From Sipunculus nudus (lineage: Eukaryota > Annelida > Sipuncula > Golfingiida > Sipunculidae): a stretch of 64,000 nt of DNA. The notes under the pieces were generated by a model. The model was not told the origin of the DNA. It searched no databases and saw nothing but the letters and a program-made list of their open reading frames with translations. The first letter of the stretch is position 1; each line of letters begins with the position of its first letter. Positions 23,760 to 34,288 of the stretch are shown piece by piece. A program made the translations under genes and the position numbers. The DNA lies in the NCBI GenBank assembly GCA_026874595.1, contig CM049319.1, positions 60,706,917 through 60,770,916 of the forward strand, read 5' to 3'.

Positions 23760-25370
23760 ATATAGTATGTGCGTATTATAATTTTCATTAGTGATTGAAA
23801 AAAGCACTGTCACTGCCAGTGAAACAGATTTTATATTATAAATTGAAGTAAATAATTTTTTTGTAAGGCCTACATGTTTGCCTATAACAGGCTATTCATT
23901 GTTGTAAGGAATAGTACTGCGTTAAATGTTTGTACCTTTTAAACATAAAATCTTACCACTAATACCGGAACTTATAACTCCTTTTTACATTTCATCCATG
24001 TCAATTTCTCAAATCGGTTTCATTCGCTGCCTATATTAATAAAAAAATACATACTGTATACCGCAGACCGCCTGCATATATATCGCATATACCGTGCGCC
24101 CGGTATAAAGTCCGCTTTATATTGATATCGCTCTCTAAACCCAGTCACCATGCATGCATGGCCCAGGGATTAAATATGGAAAATGTGTCGTGGTCATGAT
24201 AATCCTTTAAAGTTATACGGCGGAGTAAGTCTCAGTCATGATACATGCAGGACAAATGAATAAAATGCATTCGCCAATCTTAAATTAGAAGCTATAGCGT
24301 ATATATATAGTGACGGTGACACAGTGAAAGTAAAATATAAACACCAAAGATGCGGACTTTCGATATGCATGCGCATGGTGTATTCAAAATGACGAGAAAC
24401 CATGCAGGTGGACAAATTAGACTGAAATATAATTGTACCTTTCCATTGTTGTAAGATAAGATTTAAAATACGCAGGTATACAAATATATCTATATTGCAA
24501 AATGTTTGATGGCTTTGTCTCAAACTTGCCCCTTTCGAAGACCTAAAATACCACATGTAGGGTGTCGGCTTCTATTTTTACCCACCCGACCTTGTCATTT
24601 TCACGTTTGATTGACAGTTTTATTAGCACACGGAAATTTTCCTATCACACAGAAATTTTAACGGAAAGACAGCACACATCATGTGGCCAACCAGGCGGGG
24701 ATTCGGAGTGAAAATTACTACTTTAAATTGGCATCTATTACATTAATCATCAAAGGATAATGACATCATTTACAATGTTCGGAAACCGAATGACATGTAT
24801 AATTGCAAGGTGTAGGTCATGGTCCGCGTCTCCATAGCTGACGGGACTGGTGAATACAAAATAAATAAATAAACACCAAAGAGATCATAACTTATTAGAA
24901 GTTTTTGGAACATTCCAGGTGCTTCTTTAGAATTATTGAATTGTTGCTGCATGTTGTTTTATAATTAACTGGAACTCTGCATCTCCGTGAAATCACCACC
25001 TTGCAGCCTGGGGAGACCGCATGCTTTCCTGCTGAAGCTGATCGAAGTTTTATCAGCAGTGCATGACTTCTGACTATATGAGGGCTTAAATGTACAAAGT
25101 TGCATACGGAGGTAACCAGATTAGATATATGATTTGAAGTTAGGTCTCGTGTATACATCTAGTTAACCAAGGAATTGTGCGTCTCAAAATTATTAAATAA
25201 ATTTCCTACTTTTCTTCAAGTGAAGTTGAATTGAATAAATGTAATTATATATTTCCATTTTATATTAATTTCATAACGTAATTATGCTTCATTTGAATGT
25301 CACTGAAATTAAGTGCAAATTGAAGACCTGGATAAGTAAGTGCATGAAGATATGTACGTGCAATTTTCCT
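23760..25370. other. Unassigned part of the 6.1-kb insertion
   Basis: AT-rich DNA without a credible ORF, RNA gene or repeat that I can identify. Confidence 0.4.
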
Positions 25371-25956
25371 CTAAGGGTGCCTTTCCATACATGCGGATTT
25401 TCACCCGCGCGGGACCCGCGCGGGTCCCCGCATGCGAAGAGTCCCTTTCCATATGTGCGGGTCCCCGCATGCGGGTGACCCATTAGTTTGGATAAACGCA
25501 TGCACTAATAATCATAATTTCTAAAATTTTAGTGTAATATCTTAAGAAAATATTAAGTGTAAACGTTTATACTAACTGATGAGGCAGATTGGAGCGGATT
25601 AATATCGTATCTCACCAGCCAGGCTTAAATGGTGGGTATTTCCTGTCACACTCTAACTAGAGCTTGTCCCGGGCCGTATCTCAATGAAGAATGGTCGTAT
25701 ATTTTTTTAATGCAATGAAATAAGCTCTATCAGTTCCTTTTTCTTTTCAAATACAAGGACACATGCCTGCTACTGATATATACATGTAGCATCCGCATGC
25801 GGGCCCCCGCAGAAATCCAACACTGCTGGATCCGCATGCGGGACCCGCGCGGGTGCCCGCACGTATGGAAAGGCGACAGTGATAACACACTTGTTGGATT
25901 TAAACCGTGCGGGACCCGACCCGCGCGGGTCCGCATGTATGGAAAGGCATCCTTAG
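25371..25956. mobile_element. MITE-like element with GC-rich sub-terminal repeats
   Basis: Terminal inverted repeats of 26 bp (25371-25396 and 25931-25956) match at 25 of 26 positions; the outer end reads CTAAGGGTGCCTTTCCAT on the left. Just inside, both ends carry several copies of CCGCATGCGGG and GGGACCCGCGCGGG in opposite orientation, standing out against an AT-rich middle. No transposase is encoded. Both edges fall next to CTTAG-like DNA, so the target duplication is unclear. It is a non-autonomous DNA transposon of unknown superfamily. Confidence 0.78.
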
Positions 25957-26407
25957 ATACCCTTAGATACCAGAATGTACTGCTATGAAATCATAGTAAC
26001 TAGGCATAATTTTGATAGGCATTGTTGGATTTAGGTAGGCCTATATATTTGAATAACATAACATACATTAAAATGTACTGTGAAAAACATGTTTCTTTGG
26101 TGTTACTTCACAGTTTAGTATCGTTTTCCCACGTTTATAAACTTTGGTATTATGTGCATTATCCCAATAGCACATTTTAAAAACACCTTTCCAACAATAA
26201 AAAATGTTGATTTTCCGTTATTTTATATTCTTGTTAATAACGATTTGTTTACATTAATGTGCATATATATTATATATGTAATAAATTATTGTTCTACTAT
26301 CTAAGTACTATCAGTGTTCTCATTGTTTCTGATCCCTGCGGGAAAGAATCCATTCTAATGCATATATATTGCATGACGTGAGAGGATGTTTCCAGGTAAC
26401 TCCAACA
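25957..26407. other. Unassigned part of the 6.1-kb insertion
   Basis: AT-rich DNA with no gene or repeat that I can identify. Confidence 0.4.
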
Positions 26408-26408
26408 A

Positions 26409-26409
<1 letters not shown>

Positions 26410-26439
<30 letters not shown>

Positions 26440-26441
26440 AG
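26410..26441. repeat. Poly-C/poly-A tract
   Basis: An uninterrupted C run of about 20 followed by an A run of about 11. The exact length is prone to assembly error. Confidence 0.9.
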
Positions 26442-26487
26442 AATAATTCGACCGCCAGTCGGCACTGCATCTCATGATGCTTCTTAT

Positions 26488-26597
26488 AATAAACACGCCA
26501 GACTCAGTCACGTGAACCTTGTCCATTTAAAAGACTTTACAAAATAAACACGCCAGACCCAGTCACGTGAACCTTGCCGATGTAAAAGTAGATCCGA
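26488..26597. repeat. Two-unit 55-bp repeat with TCACGTGA E-boxes
   Basis: AATAAACACGCCAGAC starts at 26488 and again at 26543. Each unit holds CAGTCACGTGAACCTTG, so palindromic TCACGTGA boxes (26508-26515 and 26563-26570) lie 55 bp apart. TCACGTGA is a binding site of bHLH-zip factors such as USF, MITF/TFE or MYC. Local GC content is raised to about 26700. No adjacent gene is visible, so regulatory use is only a possibility. Confidence 0.6.
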
Positions 26598-26719
26598 TTG
26601 GGTGAGAAAAGTTTGCAGCGTCAGTGCGTCACCGCTGGCTGAGGGATGACGCGGTAGAATTGGACCGTTCAGGAAAGAAACCCAAACAGACGTGTCGTCT
26701 TGCATCTAAATTGCCCAGT

Positions 26720-27240
26720 GAAAGTTTAATTCATTTTTATTTTACCGTTATATTGACCAGATAGGTTAATCCTGCGACTAAAGTCTGCAAAACCGCGTCA
26801 TTAATGTACCTTGTGTGCTACATATTGCTAAATTCACTCATTATCGCTCAATCACCGTCAGCTGCGGAGGGGCGGGTACATCAAAAGAAATTGCATGGAT
26901 ACCCTCAATTAGGAAAATAACAGTTTTCACAAGTGTAAGACATATTTGTTTTGATTTTTATTTCAAATTTTAGTACATTTGCACTGTTTCGAATGGGAAA
27001 GATTAGGATTATCAACGTTTATTTAGGCTAATCGTTGATCGAACCAAGTGCACACCTGTTTACCTGTCGCACCTGGATTTTTAACTGTGCAGATAAACGC
27101 GAAGGACCAACTAAACAGCAATTTTATTATTGCATGAAATGTAATCAAACAGAGTAGAAACAATTTTCCAGATTTTATTTTATTATCCGTCGGCGATTTG
27201 TTTTTGCCTGCACATGTTAAAATATATTAATTTGACATTA
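26720..27240. other. Unassigned part of the 6.1-kb insertion
   Basis: AT-rich DNA without recognised features. Confidence 0.4.
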
Positions 27241-28310
27241 AAAGGTATATTACAGGTAACCAGATAATTAGTGCATTTTACACCCATAAATTATATATTT
27301 TGCACATTGGACAAAAGTAAATAGTTTTTATTGCGATGTCCCTTATAACAAGTATAATATATAATTTAAATTTTAAAAAAGAGAGAATTTACCTTTATCT
27401 ACCTGATCTTACCTGTGCAGGTGAGTAAACTTTTACAGGTAGCATTTGGCAAAATTGAAAGCACTCGTGGCTGTGCAGTTAATTAAAAGATAGCTTCTGC
27501 ATATTGTTTTGACTCCTTCAAAAATTTCCTTTCCACTTTTAAAATGAAAAGTTGTCTTTATATTCTGTACTTACAAAGGTAATTAAATCTGTTTAAGATC
27601 AAAGGTATCATTTCAGGTAACCCAATAAATAGTGCAGTTAGTACCAATAAATCATAAATTTTACACATGGCACTCAAAATTAAGTTGTTTGTTTTTTTTT
27701 TCTCCCTAATTACATGTATAAAATATATACTTCATTAAAAAATAATTTACCTGTATTTACCTGAACTCACCTGTACAGGTGAGTATGTTTTTATGTGTAA
27801 CTGTAACCAAAATTATCAATTTATGTTTTACATGTCGGAAAAATCAAAATATAATGGTTTTACACAGTTGACACTTGTTTATCCATATTCTTCTCAGCCA
27901 CTTTTCAGCATGCTTTTGTCACTGCCACAGGTAATTAGTTCAGTTGAAGAACAAAGGTACTATTCACATAGGTAACTTAATTACTGTATTAAAAGCACCT
28001 GTTCTTATATTAAAATTAATTATACAGTCCATAAATAGAGAAGGTATTAATTTATAGTAACTATAAATGATGAACAAGGTGTTTGCGTACATATTCAGAA
28101 AAAAAAATTTACCTTTACTTACCTGTACAGGTAAATATATGTGTTATATGTTAATAGTCATAGAATGTGCTCTTTTGGTCAGCAAGCTTTTCAGGTGAAA
28201 AATATTTGATTTCCACAGAAAAATCCAATTTTACTTGCACATTCTGGTTCGTTTTAAACCAGTATTAAACCAAATCATTTACCTTTTTCTTACCTTTAAT
28301 TTATAATTAC
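27241..28310. repeat. 355-bp tandem repeat, three diverged units
   Basis: Units start at 27241, 27601 and 27953 with AAAGGTAT/C followed by CAGGTAAC or TAGGTAAC. Near the middle of each unit is an inverted pair of CAGGTR boxes: TTACCTGTGCAGGTGA (27409), ACTCACCTGTACAGGTGAGT (27765, a perfect 20-bp palindrome) and TTACCTGTACAGGTAA (28119, a perfect 16-bp palindrome). The palindrome is better kept than the rest of the unit. Further TTACCTG and CAGGTA words continue to about 28460. Confidence 0.75.
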
Positions 28311-28707
28311 CTTAGAGTGAAAAAAATTCCTTACATTTCCCTTTTTTTATCAAATGGTTAATGGGTTACCTGAACAGGATGAAAGGGGTTATTTTGGTGA
28401 TATACCAGTGAGTGGAAATACAGGTAGTACAGATTTACCTGTTTTTACTTGTATATACCTTAGTTACATACATATCGAACCAGGTATGTAGAAAATAAAT
28501 AAAATAACATGAAGGACATATACCTGACAGTAAAAGCTGAAAATTTCACAAAGATACCATTAACGGTTACTGAGTTGATGTCTCTTATATAGATTCATGT
28601 CAAAATGTGGAAAAAATGCAAAATAAATCTGAACAGTAGGAGTGTGACAATCCACAGGCTAATCTGAACAGTAAAGGGTTAAGCAGGGTACTACTTTAAA
28701 AAAGTCA

Positions 28708-28790
28708 TAATTATGCAAATGTAGTACACATCTCTGTGGTTGTCAATTGATTAAGCTCCCGATATCCAATGAACAATAAAAATACTGTAC
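28708..28790. promoter_or_regulatory. Conserved upstream block, far side of unit B
   Basis: Fourth of the seven blocks (GTGGTTGTCAATTGATTAAG, then CTCCCGATATCCAATGAACA). It resumes the unit B upstream homology after the 6.1-kb insertion. Confidence 0.45.
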
Positions 28791-28835
28791 AATTATTGAT
28801 TCATGATCGGTAAACTTAACCCAAGTTGGTATAAT

Positions 28836-29281
28836 GATACCGAATCAAACTTTTCTTAACACATTCGCTGCCAATGACGTGTATACCCGTCATTTATTAC
28901 GTATATTCACGCCATTTTCAGCAGATATTCTCATAAATTTATCTATAAATTCTTTGCAGATGAGTAGCAGTCCATTTATAAAATAGTCTCGCAGTATGAA
29001 ATTGAATTATTTGTAATTCAACAGTGCACTCCATCATTCGAAAGCAGATAAGATGTGTAGATGGTGACAAAATCCACGGCTCCGGTCCATTGCCATAAAA
29101 TAACTTTACGACGCGCTTCAGTTATAAGTCGATTCCTTGTAAAAATAGTACTTTGAATCAAACGAAAAGGAGGATCGTAAAGATATGTAGCTAGTTTAAT
29201 ATTAGAGTATGTTTTGGACACTTATTTAAGACAGACCCTGTTGGGAGGCTGAGGTGTGATACAAAATCAAACTTTTCTTAA
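28836..29281. mobile_element. 422-bp insertion with direct repeats and a piggyBac-like edge
   Basis: A 24-bp direct repeat with two mismatches (GATACCGAATCAAACTTTTC at 28836, repeated at 29258) brackets about 400 bp that are absent from A and C. The left edge reads TTAA followed by CACATTCGCTGCCAATGACG and a TATACCCGTCA half-palindrome, the style of piggyBac-type ends with a TTAA target. No matching right terminal repeat was found. It may be a truncated element, with the 24-bp repeat formed by a separate duplication. Confidence 0.5.
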
Positions 29282-29428
29282 TCATTCAATCGTGATATCA
29301 AATCATGATAGGAAAACACACAGACCGTAGAATCGCATCAATGCAGTCCCGTGTTTACACATTGTCATTCTTTACGGCAGACCCTTATTTTCGACTGCGG
29401 CTTGTGGCAACCAGCGCCTGTACGCAAA

Positions 29429-29533
29429 ATGGCTGCGCCCATGAGCGATTTCGAGAAACTGAGAAAATTAAACCTGTCAGGGTTCGATGAGGACATGGGG
29501 ATGCGACACGAAATTACTCAAGGAAAGAGTTAA
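29429..29533 (+). CDS. Divergent exon-like ORF, unit B copy (best preserved)
   Basis: A 34-codon plus-strand ORF starting MAAPMSDFEKLRKLNLSGFD with a good start context (gcaaaATGG). It points away from TLR B and has relatives in A, C and D at the equivalent place. The repeated survival of the start and of a FEK-R-NLSG core suggests the first exon of a real gene, perhaps sharing a bidirectional control region with the receptor. No obvious splice donor could be fixed. I do not recognise the family. Confidence 0.4.
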   Translation: MAAPMSDFEKLRKLNLSGFDEDMGMRHEITQGKS

Positions 29534-29559
29534 GCGAGAATCTGTCTGCGGAGAGCGTT

Positions 29560-30170
29560 TGAGTTATAGGAGGCGTACATCGACAAAGAACTTTTTTTTA
29601 GCACATCCAAATCCTCAAAATACGATTCAATTAGGTCACGCTAGCCATATTAAACCTGGGAGCAACTCCCATCCCATTCGGAAGTTCACAATTCAAACCC
29701 CCTCAAGCCCCTGCTCCGATCGGCTCCTTTATACCATTGTAATGCTCATGCAGGCTGCATATAGGAGGGATGGGTAATAGTAGCATGTTATAATTATAGT
29801 AATCGAACATTACAGGTTTCAATGTAATAATAATATACACGTATTTTTTAAATGTAATGTAATACTAGTAACATGACCCCAAGTAACAGAATAATAGCTA
29901 TTACATTTCTAATACATGTATGACATTTGACTGAAACATGTGAGGGAAGGAGTGTTTGATTATATTGAAATAGTAAAGGGCTCAAATTATAGTGTGATTA
30001 GTTCATGCCTAGATGCTTTCATGGTCCGTTTGGCACGGGGCAGCGGGCATTCACTTGAACTGATAACCAATTAGATAATCCTGGGCTATTTGAAAATTCA
30101 TTACCTAAGAATGGTCAGTAACATTGGAGCAGTGCTTGGTCAGTTTATGCTGAGACTGGACAGTGCCCCC
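29560..30170. repeat. Far upstream part of unit B
   Basis: Non-coding DNA that matches 37600-38480 of unit C (ATGTTATAATNATAG, then TTACAGGTTT; TAGTGTGATTAGTTCATGC; AGTGCTTGGTCAGTTT). It ends with a short remnant of the candidate exon seen at 38451, whose splice acceptor is lost here. Confidence 0.65.
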
Positions 30171-30221
30171 TAATATATATCATATTTTCTGAAAAGCAGG
30201 GGAATAATTACATTGATCAGC

Positions 30222-30290
30222 CTCCCCCCCCCCCCCCCACCCGGCCCCCCCCCCCACCCCGTTGCTAAACAGGTTTCGGGGGGGGGGGCT
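30222..30290. repeat. Opposed C-tract and G-tract
   Basis: C runs of about 15 and 11 near 30225-30255 face a G run of about 11 near 30277-30287. The outer bases (CAGCC / GGCTG) extend the inverted symmetry, so the strand can fold into a hairpin or a G-quadruplex. Confidence 0.8.
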
Positions 30291-30504
30291 GTATATGCGC
30301 CACTGAGAACAACCCGAGAAACTGTCCCAAGAATAAACCTGGGCACTATAAACCTCCCTCCATCTATCATCAACATAAACTAATTGTAAGGCCTATTCAA
30401 GATACAAGCTCCTTACATATTTTTTCATAATTTTTATAAATATAAATGAAATGAAAATACATGTGATACAATAAAATACCAGAAAACCAAATATTCGGAT
30501 AGAA

Positions 30505-33500
30505 TAACAGATAGATGGACATATGGCTGTCTATGACAGAGTTATCCAAGATGGATACATTTCAAAATTGATTCTGAAATATAGTTTGACTCCTCATATA
30601 TGTTCCATTTTTACCAAAAACAGATCTACAGATGGATACGAGATGAAATTGATTGTAAGTGGCCCAAGCAGTTTGGTATATAAGATATACCTAACAATAT
30701 CTATGGAAATGCAACTTTTCAGGTAATACATCAAAATCTCCTTAGAAAAAGGCAATTTATTCTATGAAAACGAAAAGGTAGGTGGCGCCACTTTTCTGTT
30801 CTATGATGGATCTGCGCTATGTGAAATGTTAGAAGGTGGCACCACTGGGCTAGTGTACAGTTGGGAAGTATCCAAATCTGAGGACATGTGAAATTTCAGG
30901 CTAATATATTAAACCAGTTCTTAGATATATGCGTGAACGTATTCTTCAAATACGTGATTGCACGCGGCACTACCTATCTGCTCTACAACAAAGCTATTCA
31001 AGACGGATAATAATGCACAATGTCAAGCTACATCAAACGCATCCATCTACTCCTGAGATATGAGCGATTTTCACCCAGAGCAAACCGACGGATGGACGCC
31101 ACGCGAAAACAATTCAAGATGGAGCAACCAGTCTTTAGTATGAGATTGAGGTATCCGAAGATTTATGAACATGTCAAATTTCAGGCCTTTGTGGCAAACT
31201 ACTCCTGCGATAGAGCACCCATGTAATATACGAAAACGAGAAGGGACATGCCAAATTTCAGACCAATACATTGAACCACTCCGGAGATATGAGTGATTTT
31301 TACCAAAAGAAAAGCATGGATAGGTGCCACGCAAATACGATTACAGATGGCTCCACCCGTTTTGAAAACCAGATGGAGATATCGAAAATCTTTGACATGC
31401 ACACTTTCAGCGCAATTCATTGAATCAATCACTAAGACGAACAAATAGCAAATGCATGAAAGGACGCCACGCGAAAATGATTGTAGGTAGCGCAGGCAGT
31501 CTCGAGTACGAGATGCTCAATTTCAGCCCAATATATTAAAACCACTTCTAAGATATTGGCTGTTCGCACTAAGACACCCAGATGCATACTGCGCAAAAAG
31601 GTTTGCAGATGACGCAACCAGTTTTGTTAGGCCCTAGGTCACATGTGACCAAATAATAATGGTGGGTTTCGGAAAGATTGGTCCAATGTATCAGAGCACT
31701 TTTCAAAACGAACACGGTGGCAGCGGCCAAACCCGCGTGAAAACAGATTATCAACAAAACTGATATAATTATAGTCTCCATGTGTTTTCATTTCCATGCA
31801 TTTATTCAACCAGGTATCATTTTCTGCAAACAAAGCTGTCCGTGGGCTAAACTTCATACCGAGGGACTGTGTTCTACCAGGTCGGTTTGGTAGTCTTTTC
31901 TTAAATATTGAACTAGATACCACGTAATGAGGCCGAAATTATTTCGGCAATTCAAATCTGACGTAGCAAAGTAAACAGTTCACAGAAGTTTAAACAGTTC
32001 CCAAGAATATTAAAGAATATCACGTACACCGGAAACTAGATCAGTTTTTAAGCCTATATACATATCAATTGTCAGATGTTACAGCTTCAAAGAGCCAACT
32101 TGTATGGTAAAATGATCATGTTCAAGGTCCCTTAATTCAGGCAAAAATCATTTATTCAGAACTATTTGAATAAATTTGAACAAGAATAACCTAAGAAACA
32201 TTTTGATACACAACTAAAGAATATTGCACATTAGTTGGCAGGAGAAGATGAATCGAGCCCTAGTCTCATACACGGCCAACTTCAGATTTCCATGACTCTT
32301 CCAAAAAATAACCAAATCCGGACCATTCTTACACACCGAAGAGAATACTACCCAAAAATTATTCATGTGAAATGTTAAAAAATTGGGGTGACATTTCTTC
32401 TGAGAAGATCTGTAAAATATGTGTCTAAAAGAAGCCCAAATAACTAGTATTCTCCCAGTAAAAAATAGGCCGATGCAGGTTACGCCACAAAAACCTATAA
32501 TTTCAAATATGATTCAGGTGATTTACCATTTGCATAAAAAATGGTCATGCAAGATTTTGCTCTTGCTAGGATTGTTATCTTAGTATGCTTACTTGGCCAA
32601 ATGCCAAGCTGCAGTTTCCCATAACTCGGCCAAATATCACCTAACCAGAAACATTCGAATAAACTTAATTGAGAGAGCTCGTTTCTTGAATCATTTCTGT
32701 GAAATATTAAACAATCTAGCCTAACAGTTTCAATGTTAAAAAGGTTTCCCCGTAAAATGAAAGTCGACGTATATGGCGCCACAACTCATTAAATCTCACA
32801 ACGTTTGACATACATGTAACTGCATGTTTGTTTAAATTTAGTGGAGCTAGCATGGGTTGACGTACTGACGGTACTGGTGCATAAGCGCACACGTTCTATA
32901 AAAATCCCGGTGGGCAGTGACCCTTCCTCCCCCCCCCCCCCCCCCCCCCAATGGGACGCTTAACGCCCATATCAAAATAAATACCTAAAAAAATATCTGG
33001 CTTCGTCGCCTATAGGTGTTTATATGAGGTATCCGATTTCAGTATCCTGAAACCCCCAGAGAGGTTACACAGCTTTAATTGTCCCTTTTGTACGGAACTC
33101 ACATGTGACAGCAAGCCTAAGCGGTTCTGTTGTACTTCTTAAAATTTAAAAGATGATTTGAATAAACGTGAAATCTTAAACGGTATGCATGTTAATAAAC
33201 TGGAACAATTCGATATAGCACTTAATTGCTTTACAGCTGTTTTCATTTCTGGGGACAAATCCTAAACATGTCTCAATCGGCATGACACTTCCTCCTGATT
33301 TGCTTACGCCAGTCTGCTGAGCATGAAAAACACCGACCTAAATAGACATATGCAATCTTAAAGGGATAATTTAACCCCTCCCCCCCCCCGAAAAAACGCA
33401 ACTGAGCTATAATGGGAATCTGCTATTTATTGAACGAACAATTTGCATGCAACTTTATTAAATGTGTTTAAGTTGTGCTTTGTAAACATTAACCTTTCCG

Positions 33501-34288
33501 ATTCAGGTTCTTTATTTCCATATATAAATGTAATGAATACATGTGAACTTTCCCTTATTAATTTTTTTTTATTAAAAATGCAAACATTTTACATGTAATA
33601 CGTTAATATTGTATTGTGAAAATTATAGCAACGACGTACCAACAGTATATACAATAAGTTACAGAATTTCCATGTAGATGCAAACACTTATGTGGCGCAA
33701 TTACGGTTTAACACATAGCACATTGACTCTATTTTACACTATATGTTGTATTGAAATCATTTTTTTTTTTCGTTTGTAATAATCAAAACTAGAAATTTGC
33801 ATTCTCACGCATGCAGGCCTCCGCCATACGGGCGGTCCTTAATGTGGGGACTCACCGTGTTCATTCAATTTTTGGCCCATATTCCAAGTGTCATTGGTGC
33901 ATATGTGCATAAGCTTTGATAGAAAGTCCCTTTAACAAAGTCACTTATATTATAGTCAGTATAGACCCCCAGCGTAATAAGGAGACGGACCAAGTCATCC
34001 ACTGGTAGAATTTAATAGCCACCGCGACTCTTCGTTTCTTTAGATTATGTGCTTCCCTAAGGACTAGCAGTATGATAAGTTTCGGCTTAAAATAATGATT
34101 TTTGCGATATAGCACTTAATTGCTTTATAGCTGTTTTCATTTCTGGGGACAAATCCTGAAACCTGTCTCAATCGACAAGACACTTTCACCTCATTCGCAC
34201 ACGCCAGTCGGCTGAGCATGAAAACACCGATCTAAATAGATATATGCAATCGCAAAGGGATAATTTGAATCCTTTTCTATCAGACCTG
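30505..34288. repeat. 3' flank of TLR unit C (segmental duplication)
   Basis: Matches the B and D flanks over nearly 4 kb. It holds the GGCGCCACC-type satellite-like array (30770-31620), the GCCGAAATTATTTCGGC palindrome near 31933, a C-rich tract near 32930 and the receptor-proximal flank. An extra 226-bp copy of the receptor-proximal flank is inserted at 33211-33436, and a deletion at the end joins the flank directly to the receptor's juxtamembrane codons. No gene was found. Confidence 0.8.

Larger units (their letters stand above)
22573..28683. mobile_element. 6.1-kb non-coding insertion splitting unit B
   Basis: Units A and C are continuous across the point where B jumps from 22572 to 28684, so this block is extra in B. 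It has no recognisable protein gene. It begins with a GC-rich palindrome and contains an AT microsatellite, an inverted-repeat element with GC-rich sub-ends, a poly-C/poly-A tract, a double E-box repeat and a three-unit 355-bp tandem repeat. No clear terminal repeats or target duplication were seen at the outer borders. It could be a large non-autonomous element or several nested insertions. Confidence 0.55.

Noticed and set aside
23580-23813. Minus-strand ORF with (IY)n
   Set aside because: It is translation of the TA microsatellite.
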